64,000 bases of DNA. Source: Micromonospora sediminicola. Lineage in GTDB: Bacteria; Actinomycetota; Actinomycetes; Mycobacteriales; Micromonosporaceae. Of this stretch, positions 37,501 through 46,006 are shown one piece after another. The notes under the pieces are model-generated. The model had not been told where the DNA came from and searched no databases. It worked only from the letters and a program-made list of their open reading frames with translations. Numbering within the stretch: position 1 is the first letter of the stretch; every line of letters begins with the position of its first letter. The stretch is taken from the NCBI RefSeq assembly GCF_900089585.1, contig NZ_FLRH01000003.1:2494501-2558500 (forward strand), in the 5' to 3' direction. A program made the translations under genes and the position numbers.

Positions 37501-40035
37501 GCCGCCCCGGCCGGCGGGATCGGCATCGCCGACGGCGAGCTGACCGGCACGTACACCACGCTGCCGCTGCGGGCGCAGCGCAACGGGCTGACCGAGGCGC
37601 AACGGCAGGCGTACCCCCAGCTCTGGACCTATCGCGCGTTCACGCTGGACCGCGCCGACCTGGCCAAGGTGCCGGCGGCGCTGCGCGGGCAGCTCGTGGT
37701 CACCGAGCGGGACGCCGAGGGCGCCCTGCTCGGCGCCACCGGGGTGCAGATCCCGGGCGTGCTCGACGACGTCTACGCGGCGGCCACCGGCGCGAAGCTC
37801 GGCCCGACGTTCGCCGGCCGGGTGCCCACCCTGGCCGTCTGGGCGCCGACCGCCCGCAAGGTGTCGCTGCAGCTGTTCGACTCGCCGACGGCACAGCCGA
37901 GCACGGTGGCGATGAGCCGCAACGACCGCACCGGCGTCTGGTCGGTGCGCGGCACCAAGGCGTGGACCGGCCGCTACTACCGCTACCAGGTCGAGGCCTG
38001 GCAGCCGGCGGCGCAGAAGGTGGTCACCGCGTCGGTGACCGACCCGTACTCGGTGGCGCTCGCGCCGAACTCGACGCACAGCCAGATCGTCGACCTGAGC
38101 GACCCGGCGCTCGCGCCGGCCGGCTGGTCGAAGCTGCGCAAGCCCGCGGCGGCGCCCGCGTCCAAGGCGCAGATCTCCGAGCTGTCGGTGCGCGACTTCT
38201 CGATCGCCGACAGCACGGTCCCGGCGGAGAGGCGGGGCACCTACCTCGCCTTCACCGACCCGAAGACCGCCGGGATGACGCACCTGCGGGCGCTCGGCGA
38301 CGCCGGGGTCAACTACCTGCACCTGCTGCCCGCGTTCGACTTCGCCACGATCCCGGAGAAGCGAACCGACCAGGCCCGGCCCGCCTGTGACCTGGCGAAG
38401 CTGCCGCCGGACTCGGAGGAGCAGCAGAAGTGCGTCGCGGCGGTCGCCGAGACCGACGGCTACAACTGGGGGTACGACCCGCTGCACTACACCGTCCCGG
38501 AGGGCGGCTACGCGGTCGACCCGAGCGGCGCGAAGCGCACCACCGAGTTCCGGCAGATGGTCGCCGGGGTGAACCAGGCAGGCCTGCGGGTGGTCATGGA
38601 CGTGGTCTACAACCACACCTCGGCGGCGGGCACCGACGGAAAGTCGGTGCTCGACCAGGTGGTGCCCGGCTACTACCACCGGTTGCTGGACGACGGCGCG
38701 GTCGCCAACTCGACCTGCTGCGCCAACACGGCCCCGGAGCACGCCATGATGGGCAAGCTCGTGGTGGACTCGCTGGTCACCTGGGCCAAGGCGTACAAGG
38801 TGGACGGCTTCCGGTTCGACCTGATGGGTCACCACCCGAAGGCGAACATCCTGGCCGTGCGGGCCGCGCTGGACAAGCTCACGCTCGCCCGCGACGGGGT
38901 GGACGGCCGGAAGATCCTGCTCTACGGCGAGGGTTGGAACTTCGGCGAGGTCGCCAACGACGCCCGGTTCGTCCAGGCCACCCAGGCCAACATGGCCGGC
39001 ACCGGGATCGGCACGTTCAACGACCGGCTCCGCGACGCGGTGCGCGGCGGCGGACCGTTCGACGCCAACCCGCGCGTGCAGGGCTTCGCCTCCGGCCTGT
39101 TCACCGACCCCAACGGGGACGCGGTGAACGGCTCGGCGGCCGAGCAGAAGGCCCGGCTGCTGCACGGCCACGACCTGATCAAGGTGGGCCTGACCGGCAA
39201 CCTGCGCGACTACCGGTTCACCGACTCCTCCGGGAAGACGGTCACCGGCGCCCAGGTCGACTACAACGGCTCCCCGGCCGGCTACACGGCGGCGCCGGGC
39301 GAGGCGGTCACGTACGTCGACGCGCACGACAACGAGATCCTCTACGACGCGCTGGCGTACAAGCTGCCGCAGGGGACCTCGGCGCAGGACCGGGCGCGGA
39401 TGCAGGTGCTGGCGCTGGCCACCACCGCGCTCGGGCAGGGCACCGGGTTCGTGACGGCCGGCTCGGAGCGGCTGCGCTCGAAGTCGCTGGACCGCAACTC
39501 GTACAACTCCGGTGACTGGTTCAACCAGATCCGCTGGGACTGCGCCCAGGGCAACGGGTTCGGCGCCGGCCTGCCGCCGGAGCAGGACAACAAGGACAAG
39601 TGGCCGTACGCGAAGCCGCTGCTGGCCGATCCGAAGCTGGTGCCGGACTGCGCGGCGATCGAGTTGGCCGACGCCCGGTACGCGGAGCTGCTGCGGGTCC
39701 GGCGCTCCTCGCCGGTGTTCGGCCTGTCCACCGCCGAGCAGGTGCAGAAGCGGGTCGCGTTCCCGCTGTCCGGGGATAAGGAGACCCCGGGCGTGCTCAC
39801 CATGACCCTGGACGCCCGCGGGCTGGACGGGAAGTGGAAGTCGGTGACGGTCGTCTTCAACGCCACCCCGGAGACGGCGAAGCAGACCGTGAGCGGTCTG
39901 CGCGGGGCGACCGTGGCGCTGCACCCGGTGCTGCGCGACTCGGCCGATCCGGCGCTGCGGACGGCCTCGTTCGACCGGGCCAAGGGCACGTTCACGGTGC
40001 CGGCGCGCAGCGTGGCGGTCTTCGTCCAGAGCTGA
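34537..40035 (+). CDS. secreted bifunctional alpha-amylase / pullulanase
   Basis: Very large secreted enzyme of 1832 residues that should cut both alpha-1,4 and alpha-1,6 bonds of starch or pullulan. After a signal peptide (1-28) comes a GH13 amylase domain (about 70-630; [26 protein letters not shown]), an Ig-like segment (640-735), two CBM41/PUD modules (741-838 and 851-948, each with a DDWGLYAWG or [10 protein letters not shown] strand), a pullulanase N2-like domain (950-1085), CBM48 (1088-1181), a second GH13 pullulanase domain (1210-1680; [35 protein letters not shown]) and a C-terminal DUF3372-like domain. AGAAAGG precedes the ATG. TTGCAAG motifs upstream suggest MalR-type control. Confidence 0.95.
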   Translation: MKPPPISPKALLALVSSLVLTLVGVPVALHQLNADGADRATTPDVLAAGNAPQWDREPSADTLLKAGRTTAKAEQFYFVLPDRFANGDKRNDTGGLRGDRLATGLDPKDKGFYHGGDLKGVIDKMDYIQGMGTTAIWLAPIFKNRPVQGTGADVSAGYHGYWITDFTQVDPHFGTNAELKKLVDLAHRRGIKVYLDIIVNHTADIIRYAEDKYGYVDKKTAPYTDTRGRAFEDRNYADGTRKFPAVDSTSFPYTPTFASPADAKVKVPAWLNDPTMYHNRGDSTFAGENSEYGDFFGLDDLWTERPEVVRGMTDIYGQWIGKAGVDGFRLDTVKHANLDFWPQFTRGIDAYAAKAGKKDFFMFGEVYSADQAIESTYVRQGGLPATLDFSFQEAARGYTAADGSAKALADVYAKDDLYSARDTNANRLTTFLGNHDMGRIGSFIAAAGGDDAAQLRRDQLAHQLMFLTRGQPVVYSGDEQGFTGPGGDKDARQDMFASRTADYLDDDLIGTTRTHAVDQYDTRHPLYRTIAELGKLRAAHPALRDGVQVTRHAADGPGVFAFSRVLPSDRVEYVAAVNNASTPQTVTVDTWSAGTRFTGVYGGAATATAGGDGKLSLTVPAMSAVVLKADRAIPAAGAAPRITLSEPGDAPVPTRTAITAQVEGDPLATVTFAARVPGGRWTLLGTADRAPYTVHHDLTGLAGGTKVEYKAVVRDGKGRTATARTTGTVGTPAQGASRDWAIVHYQRPAGGYDDWGLYAWGDIDPAYATEWPKGQPFAGEDSYGRFAWVKLKPGAKSVGFLVVDKDGNKDVANDRTIDVTQTGEVWVKQGDPTLYPTRQAATGEPDPPVDQGTAVIHWRKADGNYDGWGLHLWDGAANPTDWAAPLKPEKIDAYGAVFRVPLAAGATGLSYILHKGDEKDQPDDQRLDLTAVGHEVWLLAGVKGRLLPAATTGAAKDLDLTKQKAQWIDRSTVAWATGPTDGKRYALVAAPAGGIGIADGELTGTYTTLPLRAQRNGLTEAQRQAYPQLWTYRAFTLDRADLAKVPAALRGQLVVTERDAEGALLGATGVQIPGVLDDVYAAATGAKLGPTFAGRVPTLAVWAPTARKVSLQLFDSPTAQPSTVAMSRNDRTGVWSVRGTKAWTGRYYRYQVEAWQPAAQKVVTASVTDPYSVALAPNSTHSQIVDLSDPALAPAGWSKLRKPAAAPASKAQISELSVRDFSIADSTVPAERRGTYLAFTDPKTAGMTHLRALGDAGVNYLHLLPAFDFATIPEKRTDQARPACDLAKLPPDSEEQQKCVAAVAETDGYNWGYDPLHYTVPEGGYAVDPSGAKRTTEFRQMVAGVNQAGLRVVMDVVYNHTSAAGTDGKSVLDQVVPGYYHRLLDDGAVANSTCCANTAPEHAMMGKLVVDSLVTWAKAYKVDGFRFDLMGHHPKANILAVRAALDKLTLARDGVDGRKILLYGEGWNFGEVANDARFVQATQANMAGTGIGTFNDRLRDAVRGGGPFDANPRVQGFASGLFTDPNGDAVNGSAAEQKARLLHGHDLIKVGLTGNLRDYRFTDSSGKTVTGAQVDYNGSPAGYTAAPGEAVTYVDAHDNEILYDALAYKLPQGTSAQDRARMQVLALATTALGQGTGFVTAGSERLRSKSLDRNSYNSGDWFNQIRWDCAQGNGFGAGLPPEQDNKDKWPYAKPLLADPKLVPDCAAIELADARYAELLRVRRSSPVFGLSTAEQVQKRVAFPLSGDKETPGVLTMTLDARGLDGKWKSVTVVFNATPETAKQTVSGLRGATVALHPVLRDSADPALRTASFDRAKGTFTVPARSVAVFVQS

Positions 40036-40044
40036 TCCACCAGC

Positions 40045-40084
40045 GGACCGGCCCCCCTGCCACTCGTGGCAGGGGGGCCGGTCC
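40045..40084. terminator. bidirectional terminator hairpin
   Basis: An 18-bp perfect stem (40045-40062 with 40067-40084, GGACCGGCCCCCCTGCCA on the left) around a CTCG loop, between the convergent pullulanase and beta-helix genes. Confidence 0.9.
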
Positions 40085-40103
40085 GTACCCCGGGACCGTC
40101 AGG

Positions 40104-42026
40104 TCAGTTGAAGCAGTCCTCGACGGTGTTGGCGCAGTTGGTGGGGTCGTTGTTGCTGATGAGGGACTCGTCGTCGAGCTTGACGTGTCCTTCGTTGTTG
40201 AGGACGCCGCCGGCGACGCGGTGCAGCTTGCTGGAGTCGGTGGCGGTGTTCTTGGTGACGTGGGTCTTGGTGAGGGTGATCTTCGCCTTGTTGTTGAAGA
40301 TGCCGCCGCCGTTGAGGGCGGTGTTGCCCTTGACCAGGGTGTCGCGGATGGTGAGGGTGGCGTTGTCGTCCTTGTCGTGCTCGCGGGTGAGGAAGCCGTC
40401 CTCGATCTTGACGAGCCACTCGCCGTTGAAGATGCCGCCGCCGAAGCGGTTGGCGGTGTTGTCGACGATGACGCTGTCCGAGATGGTGGCGCTGGCCTCG
40501 TCCTTGTTGTTGGGGTAGCCCCAGTGCTTGCCGCCGGTGACGACCACACCGCCGCCGTTGCCGTCGGCGTGGTTCTTGGCGACGTGGACCTTGTCGAGGT
40601 CGAGGTCGGTGTTCTCGGCGTAGACACCACCGCCGTTCTCGCAGGCGGTGTTGTCGGTGATGGCGGTGAAGGAGACGGTGACGGTGCCGCCGCTGCTGAA
40701 CAGGCCGCCGCCGTTCTTGCCGGCGCGGTTGTTCGTCAGGGTGGACTTGACGCCGTCCTTGCCGTGGTCGGAGCCGATGATCTCGACCGTGCCGGCCTCG
40801 TCGTGCTTGCCCTTCGGGTCGTAGCCCTTGAGCGCCGAGGCTTCGGCGTCGTGCTTGCCGGACAGGCCGTTGCCGTTGGCGATGCCGCCGCCGTTGCCGC
40901 CGGCGGTGTTGTCGTCGACGTGGGACTCTTCGACCTTGAGTACGCCCTGGTTGAAGATGCCGCCGCCGTCGCCCTGGGCGTGGTTGTCGTAGACCTTGCT
41001 GTCCTCGACCCAGACGCGGCCGTAGTTGGCGATCGCGCCGCCGTTGCCCTCGGCGTTGTTGTGGGTGAGCTTGACGTGGGACAGGTGGGCCTTGCCGCCG
41101 CGCTCGACCAGCAGCGCGCCGCCGTCACCCTCGCCCCGCTTCTCGTCCTTGCCCGGCGCGTCCGCGACCGGAGCGGCCACGGCCACCGGAGCGGCGGCGA
41201 CCACCGGAGCGGCCGCCGCCATCGGAGCGGCCTGCGCCGGCGCCGTGGCGGCCTGCGCGGCGGCGGCGCCCTGAGCCCCCGCGACCGCCGGGGCGGCCGG
41301 GGCGGCCGGCTGGGCCGGCGTGAGCGCCGCCCCGTCGGTCGGGGCGCCGTTGGCCGGGGCCGGCGGCTGCCCGCCGCCGCCGTACTTGAACTCGTTGGCG
41401 TTGCCGCCCTTGACGGTGAGGTCCTTGAGGGTCAGGGCGCCGCCGTCGACGACGCGGAAGATCCGGAAGGTGTCCTCGGCGTCGCGCTTGATGGTGGAGC
41501 CGTTGCCCTTGATGGTGACGTCCTGCTTGATCTCGGGCAGGGCGGCGCCGAACTTGCGGTCCTTGACGCCGACCTCGTAGGTGCAGTTCTCGGCCAGCTT
41601 CAGGGTGCCGCCGTGGTCCCGGTTGGTCAGGTCGAGGGCGTCGACCAGGGCGTCGTCGTCGCAGGGCACGTCACGGACCTTGCCGTGGTCGCCCTTGTCA
41701 CCCCACTCGCCCCACTCGCCCTTGGCGCGGCCTTCCTGGCCACGGTCCTTGCCGTCCTTGCCGTGCTCGTCCCGGCCGTACTCGTCCTCGCCGTACCCGC
41801 CCTCGTCGTCGCCGTGGGCGTCGTCGCTGAGCTGCTGCGCGGTCGACCACTTCACGTCGGCGAGCCGGTGCGGACCGGTGACCCCGGTCGTCGCGTAGGC
41901 CACGCCGGCGAGGCTGACCGCTCCGGTCAGGCCCACGACGCCGGTGGCGAGCCAGAGCCGGCGGCGCCGGAGCGGGGAAACGGTCTCGCGGGTGGCGTCA
42001 TCGTTATTGCGAAGGTAGTTGGACAT
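40104..42026 (-). CDS. secreted right-handed beta-helix protein, paralogue 1
   Basis: Cell-surface or secreted protein of 640 residues. The N-terminus has a basic patch (PLRRRRLW) and one hydrophobic helix (LATGVVGLTGAVSLAGVAYA), a signal peptide or anchor. An acidic GEWGEWGDKGDHGK linker follows, then a right-handed parallel beta-helix made of repeats with the NxxNGGGI/NxA pattern (NNAEGNGGAIANYG, DNHAQGDGGGIFNQG and more), like pectate-lyase or polymorphic outer-membrane proteins. An Ala/Pro-rich insert sits near residue 240. No catalytic residues are evident. The gene is one of a tandem pair that shares long identical DNA tracts and an upstream operator-like box. ATG 42026 is chosen. Confidence 0.85.
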   Translation of the reverse strand: MSNYLRNNDDATRETVSPLRRRRLWLATGVVGLTGAVSLAGVAYATTGVTGPHRLADVKWSTAQQLSDDAHGDDEGGYGEDEYGRDEHGKDGKDRGQEGRAKGEWGEWGDKGDHGKVRDVPCDDDALVDALDLTNRDHGGTLKLAENCTYEVGVKDRKFGAALPEIKQDVTIKGNGSTIKRDAEDTFRIFRVVDGGALTLKDLTVKGGNANEFKYGGGGQPPAPANGAPTDGAALTPAQPAAPAAPAVAGAQGAAAAQAATAPAQAAPMAAAAPVVAAAPVAVAAPVADAPGKDEKRGEGDGGALLVERGGKAHLSHVKLTHNNAEGNGGAIANYGRVWVEDSKVYDNHAQGDGGGIFNQGVLKVEESHVDDNTAGGNGGGIANGNGLSGKHDAEASALKGYDPKGKHDEAGTVEIIGSDHGKDGVKSTLTNNRAGKNGGGLFSSGGTVTVSFTAITDNTACENGGGVYAENTDLDLDKVHVAKNHADGNGGGVVVTGGKHWGYPNNKDEASATISDSVIVDNTANRFGGGIFNGEWLVKIEDGFLTREHDKDDNATLTIRDTLVKGNTALNGGGIFNNKAKITLTKTHVTKNTATDSSKLHRVAGGVLNNEGHVKLDDESLISNNDPTNCANTVEDCFN

Positions 42027-42089
42027 CGGAGCTCTCTGCCCTCTCCTTGTACCTGACAAGGTCGCTTCGCCACAGCGAGGCGGCCTTCG

Positions 42090-42129
42090 CTACAAATCGG
42101 TTGTAGCTGCTGAACACGACCGTATGAGA
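42090..42129 (-). promoter_or_regulatory. shared promoter/operator of beta-helix gene 1
   Basis: CTACAAATCGGTTGTAG (42090-42106) followed 14 bases further upstream (minus strand) by the conserved sequence CCGTATGAGA (42120-42129; TCTCATACGG on the coding strand). The same two elements, with the same spacing, precede the second beta-helix gene at 44258-44297. A repressor covering the start of transcription is the likely meaning. Confidence 0.6.
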
Positions 42130-42156
42130 GCCTTCTTCGCCTCGTGGCCATATACG

Positions 42157-42181
42157 AAAAAAACCCGCATAAGGGTGCGGG
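42157..42181 (-). terminator. intrinsic terminator with T-tract
   Basis: On the minus strand CCCGCA and TGCGGG form a stem followed by seven Ts. It lies between the two tandem beta-helix genes, upstream of the promoter of gene 1, and insulates that promoter from the upstream copy. Confidence 0.75.
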
Positions 42182-42398
42182 TGGGTCGGGGTGGCGCAGC
42201 AGGGACGGGAGGCCCCGGTCGGGGACACCGTGCCGGGACGGGCGGTGCGGGAGGTGGCGACGGTCGGTCGGGAGGCGAGGGGCGGGCGGCGGAGATGAGT
42301 TCGTGATGGGTCCGGCAAGCCGTCGCGACACGCCCAGCGGCGTCGAGGTCCCCGGGCTGACCGCACAGGGCACGAACCGCGACAGCGATGCCGGGTCC

Positions 42399-42437
42399 GG
42401 AGCCCTCCTCCCGCCGCGGTGGCGGGAGGAGGGCTCC
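42399..42437 (-). terminator. terminator hairpin of beta-helix gene 2
   Basis: A 17-bp perfect stem (42399-42415 with 42421-42437) with a GCGGT loop, 18 bases past the stop of the gene ending at 42455. The stretch 42182-42398 between it and the next terminator holds nothing else recognisable. Confidence 0.85.
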
Positions 42438-42454
42438 GGCGGTTATGTGGTGGT

Positions 42455-44194
42455 TCAGTTGAAGCAGTCCTCGACGGTGTTGGCGCAGTTGGTGGGGTCG
42501 TTGTTGCTGATGAGGGACTCGTCGTCGAGCTTGACGTGTCCTTCGTTGTTGAGGACGCCGCCGGCGACGCGGTGCAGCTTGCTGGAGTCGGTGGCGGTGT
42601 TCTTGGTGACGTGGGTCTTGGTGAGGGTGATCTTCGCCTTGTTGTTGAAGATGCCGCCGCCGTTGAGGGCGGTGTTGCCCTTGACCAGGGTGTCGCGGAT
42701 GGTGAGGGTGGCGTTGTCGTCCTTGTCGTGCTCGCGGGTGAGGAAGCCGTCCTCGATCTTGACGAGCCACTCGCCGTTGAAGATGCCGCCGCCGAAGCGG
42801 TTGGCGGTGTTGTCGACGATGACGCTGTCCGAGATGGTGGCCCCCGCCGCGCCGTGGTCCTTCCCGGCCCAGTGCGTGCCGCCGGTGACGACCACGCCGC
42901 CGCCGTTGCCGTCGGCGTGGTTCTTGGCGACGTGGACCTTGTCGAGGTCGAGGTCGGTGTTCTCGGCGTAGACGCCACCGCCGTTCCCGCAGGCGGTGTT
43001 GCCGCCGATCGCGGTGAAGGAGACCGTGACGAAGCCGCCGCTGCTGAACAGGCCGCCGCCGTTCCTGCCGGCCCGGTTGTGGCTCAGCGTGCTCAGGGAG
43101 GCGTCCTTGCCCTCGTGCGCCCCGATGATCTCGACCGTGCCGGCGTGGTGCTTGTCGTGGCCGCCCTTGGCGTCCTTCTCCACCTCGGCGCCGGCGAGGT
43201 CGGCCGGACCGTGCCCGCCGTGCTGCTCGCCGTTGCCGTTGGCGATGCCGCCGCCGTTGCCGCCGGCGGTGTTGTCGTCGACGTGGGACTCTTCGACCTT
43301 GAGTACGCCCTGGTTGAAGATGCCGCCGCCGTCGCCCTGGGCGTGGTTGTCGTAGACCTTGCTGTCCTCGACCCAGACGCGGCCGTAGTTGGCGATCGCG
43401 CCGCCGTTGCCCTCGGCGTTGTTGTGGGTGAGCTTGACCTGGGACAGGTGGGCCTTGCCGCCGCGCTCGACCAGCAGCGCGCCGCCGTCACCCTCGCCCC
43501 GCTTCTCGTCCCCACCCATCGGGCCCGACGCCATCGGCGTGAGCGCGGCCCCGTTGGCCGGGGCCGGCGGCTGCCCGCCGCCGTACTTGAACTCGTTGGC
43601 GTTGCCGCCGGAGACGGTGAGGTCCTTGAGGGTCAGGGCGCCGCCGTCGACGACGCGGAAGATCCGGAAGGTGTCCTCGGCGTCGCGCTTGATGGTGGAG
43701 CCGTTGCCCTTGATGGTGACGTCCTGCTTGATCTCGGGCAGGGCGGCGCCGAACTTGCGGTCCTTGACGCCGACCTCGTAGGTGCAGTTCTCGGCCAGCT
43801 TCAGGGTGCCGCCGTGGTCCCGGTTGGTCAGGTCGAGGGCGTCGACCAGGGCGTCGTCGTCGCAGGGCACGTCACGGACCTTGCCGTGGTCGCCCTTGTC
43901 ACCCCACTCGCCCCACTCGCGGCCTTCCTGGCCACGGTCCTTGCCGTGCTCGTCGCCCTTGCCTTCCTCGCGGGAGTCCTTGTCGGAGTGCTGCGGCGCC
44001 GCGGCGTGGTTGTCCGCCACCGGCTCCGTGCCGCCGGACTTGTCGTCCCGAGCGGCGAGGCCACCCAGCGCCGCCAGACCGACGACGCCGGTCAGCCCGG
44101 CCACGCCGGTGGCGACCCAGAGCGCCCGCCGCCTGCTCGTCGGCGGGGTGCCCGTCGGGGCCCCGCCGTCGGGTGTCGTTACGTCGTTGGACAT
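42455..44194 (-). CDS. secreted right-handed beta-helix protein, paralogue 2
   Basis: Tandem paralogue of the previous gene, 579 residues. It has a basic start, a hydrophobic helix (WVATGVAGLTGVVGLAALGGLAA), the same EWGEWGDKGDHGK linker, and the same beta-helix with NGGGI-type turns. The last 387 bases are identical in DNA to those of paralogue 1, and other identical blocks cover the beta-helix start and middle, while the linkers and inserts differ. The Ala-rich insert of paralogue 1 is missing. ATG 44194. Its own promoter box lies at 44258-44297. Function unknown; a surface adhesin or glycan-binding role is a guess. Confidence 0.85.
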   Translation of the reverse strand: MSNDVTTPDGGAPTGTPPTSRRRALWVATGVAGLTGVVGLAALGGLAARDDKSGGTEPVADNHAAAPQHSDKDSREEGKGDEHGKDRGQEGREWGEWGDKGDHGKVRDVPCDDDALVDALDLTNRDHGGTLKLAENCTYEVGVKDRKFGAALPEIKQDVTIKGNGSTIKRDAEDTFRIFRVVDGGALTLKDLTVSGGNANEFKYGGGQPPAPANGAALTPMASGPMGGDEKRGEGDGGALLVERGGKAHLSQVKLTHNNAEGNGGAIANYGRVWVEDSKVYDNHAQGDGGGIFNQGVLKVEESHVDDNTAGGNGGGIANGNGEQHGGHGPADLAGAEVEKDAKGGHDKHHAGTVEIIGAHEGKDASLSTLSHNRAGRNGGGLFSSGGFVTVSFTAIGGNTACGNGGGVYAENTDLDLDKVHVAKNHADGNGGGVVVTGGTHWAGKDHGAAGATISDSVIVDNTANRFGGGIFNGEWLVKIEDGFLTREHDKDDNATLTIRDTLVKGNTALNGGGIFNNKAKITLTKTHVTKNTATDSSKLHRVAGGVLNNEGHVKLDDESLISNNDPTNCANTVEDCFN

Positions 44195-44257
44195 GAGAGC
44201 CTTCCGCCCTTTCGGTTCTTCCCAAACGGGTCGCACCGCCCCAGGCCGGGCGACCAG

Positions 44258-44297
44258 CTACAAACCGGTTGTAGCCTCTGTTCGACACCGTATGAGA
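44258..44297 (-). promoter_or_regulatory. shared promoter/operator of beta-helix gene 2
   Basis: CTACAAACCGGTTGTAG (44258-44274), one base away from a perfect 16-bp palindrome, and CCGTATGAGA at 44288-44297, spaced as in the copy before paralogue 1. A run of A preceded by TATCCG and followed by GCCCGCAT (44319-44338) is also conserved between the two upstream regions. Confidence 0.6.
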
Positions 44298-44359
44298 AGG
44301 TTCCTCGCGAGGAAGATGTATCCGAAAAAAGCCCGCATTCGGACCTTGAAGGCGCAAAA

Positions 44360-44398
44360 GGCGGGCCCCACCACCGTCCTGCGGTGGTGGGGCCCGCC
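44360..44398 (-). terminator. terminator hairpin of aminopeptidase gene
   Basis: A 17-bp perfect stem (GGCGGGCCCCACCACCG at 44360-44376 with 44382-44398) 20 bases past the stop of the aminopeptidase P gene. Confidence 0.88.
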
Positions 44399-44418
44399 GT
44401 GGAACGCGGCCCGGAGGC

Positions 44419-45894
44419 TCAGCCGGGCAGGCGGGGTCCCGCCTCACGCTGCTCGGCCAGCCAGGTCTCCACCTCGTCCGAGCGGCGCGGCAGCCCGGCC
44501 GAGAGGTTCACCGGACCGTCGGCGGTGACCAGGATGTCGTCCTCGATCCGCACGCCGATGCCCCGCAGCTCCTCCGGGACCAGCTCGTCCTCCGGCTGGA
44601 AGTAGAGCCCCGGCTCGACGGTGAGCACGTAGCCCTCGCCGAGCGGGCCGTCGCGGTAGGTCTCCTTGCGCGCGTTGGCGCAGTCGTGCACGTCGATGCC
44701 GAGCATGTGGCTGGTGCCGTGCAGCGTCCACCGGCGGTAGACCGTGGAGGCCGGGTCCATCGCCTCGTCCACGCTCACCGGCAGCAGGCCGAGGTCCTTC
44801 AGCGCCTCGGCCAGCACCCGCATCGAGGCCAGGTGCACGTCGCGGAAGCCCACCCCCGGCTTGCACATGTCGATGCCGGCCTGCTGGGCGGCGTACACGG
44901 CGTCGTAGACCTGGCGCTGCAACGGGGTGAACCGGCCGTCGACCGGCAGCACCCGGGTCACGTCGGCGGTGTAGAGGTTGCGGTTCTCCACGCCCATGTC
45001 CATCAGCAGCAGGTCACCCGGACGGGTGGCGCCGTGGTTGTGCACCCAGTGCAGGATCGTGGCGTGCTCGCCCGCCCCGACGATCGAGCCGTAGCCCACG
45101 TCGTTGCCGTCGTGCCGGGCGCGCAGGGCGAAGACGCCCTCCAGCAGCCGCTCGGAGACCGCCCGGTCGGCCGGCAGCGCGCGGGCCACGTCCTCGAAGC
45201 CCCGCACGGTGGCGTCGCACGCCTCCTGGAGCTGCGCGATCTCCCACTCGTCCTTGACCAGCTTCAGCTCCGAGATGGCGATGGCCAGCTCCCGGTCGCG
45301 GCCCGGCTGGCCCTCCGCGCGCGGCCCGTCGTACCGGCGCACCGCGGCGTCCACCCGGGCGTCGAAGCCGCGCAACACCCGGGTCCGCCCCGGGGCCAGG
45401 TCGGCCAGCGCCGCGTCCAGCTCGCTCAGGTCGGCCGTCGGCAGGCCCAGCTCGGTCGACTTCTCCCGCAGCGTCGGCCGCCGGCCCACCCACAGCTCGC
45501 CGTGCCGGCTGCGGAAGAACTCGTCGGTCGCCCGGGACGAGCGGGGCCGCATGAACAGCGTCGCCTCGCCGCCCGGCCGCAGCACGAGGACGCTGTCGGG
45601 CTCCAGGTCGCCGGTCAGGTAGGCGAAGTCGCTGCCCGGCCGGAACCGGTGGTCGGTGTCGTTGGCGCGTACCTTCTCGGTGCCGGTGGGGATGACCAGC
45701 GTCTCGCCCGGGAAGGCATCAGCCAGCGCGGCCCGCCGCTTGGCGTGGTTGGGCACCTCGGGCCTCGGGGTGACCGACAGCTCGGTGTCCCGCCAGCCCT
45801 GCCGCATGAAGGACAGGAACGCCTCCGGGAAGTCCGGGTCGTGCGACTCCGTGCCGTCCGCCGGCTTGCCCTGCTGCGTCCGCTCCTCGGCCAT
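44419..45894 (-). CDS. pepP: Xaa-Pro aminopeptidase (M24 family)
   Basis: Cytoplasmic metallopeptidase of 491 residues that removes an N-terminal residue before proline. The N-terminal creatinase-like domain spans to about residue 220. The metal ligands are all seen in the C-terminal pita-bread domain: Asp in LLLMDMGVE, Asp in YTADVTR, His in GTSHMLG, Glu in TVEPGLY and Glu in RIEDD. The sequence HWVHNHGA contains the substrate-side His. Actinobacterial members of this length are usual. ATG 45894. A hairpin follows the stop. Divergent from asnB. Confidence 0.94.
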   Translation of the reverse strand: MAEERTQQGKPADGTESHDPDFPEAFLSFMRQGWRDTELSVTPRPEVPNHAKRRAALADAFPGETLVIPTGTEKVRANDTDHRFRPGSDFAYLTGDLEPDSVLVLRPGGEATLFMRPRSSRATDEFFRSRHGELWVGRRPTLREKSTELGLPTADLSELDAALADLAPGRTRVLRGFDARVDAAVRRYDGPRAEGQPGRDRELAIAISELKLVKDEWEIAQLQEACDATVRGFEDVARALPADRAVSERLLEGVFALRARHDGNDVGYGSIVGAGEHATILHWVHNHGATRPGDLLLMDMGVENRNLYTADVTRVLPVDGRFTPLQRQVYDAVYAAQQAGIDMCKPGVGFRDVHLASMRVLAEALKDLGLLPVSVDEAMDPASTVYRRWTLHGTSHMLGIDVHDCANARKETYRDGPLGEGYVLTVEPGLYFQPEDELVPEELRGIGVRIEDDILVTADGPVNLSAGLPRRSDEVETWLAEQREAGPRLPG

Positions 45895-46006
45895 GATCCG
45901 CCCTCCCTGAGCCTCGTCGCTGGTCCAGACGGTACCGCGCGCACGGGAGCGGGAGGTGCCTGCGGTGCCGCGACGGTGGCTTCCGGCGCGTGGAAAGATG
46001 GCCCCC

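Noticed and set aside
34513..39924. A 1803-codon open frame antisense to the pullulanase gene
   Set aside because: GC-rich codon bias of the real gene keeps the opposite frame open; the translation is Arg/Val/Gly-rich with no domain.
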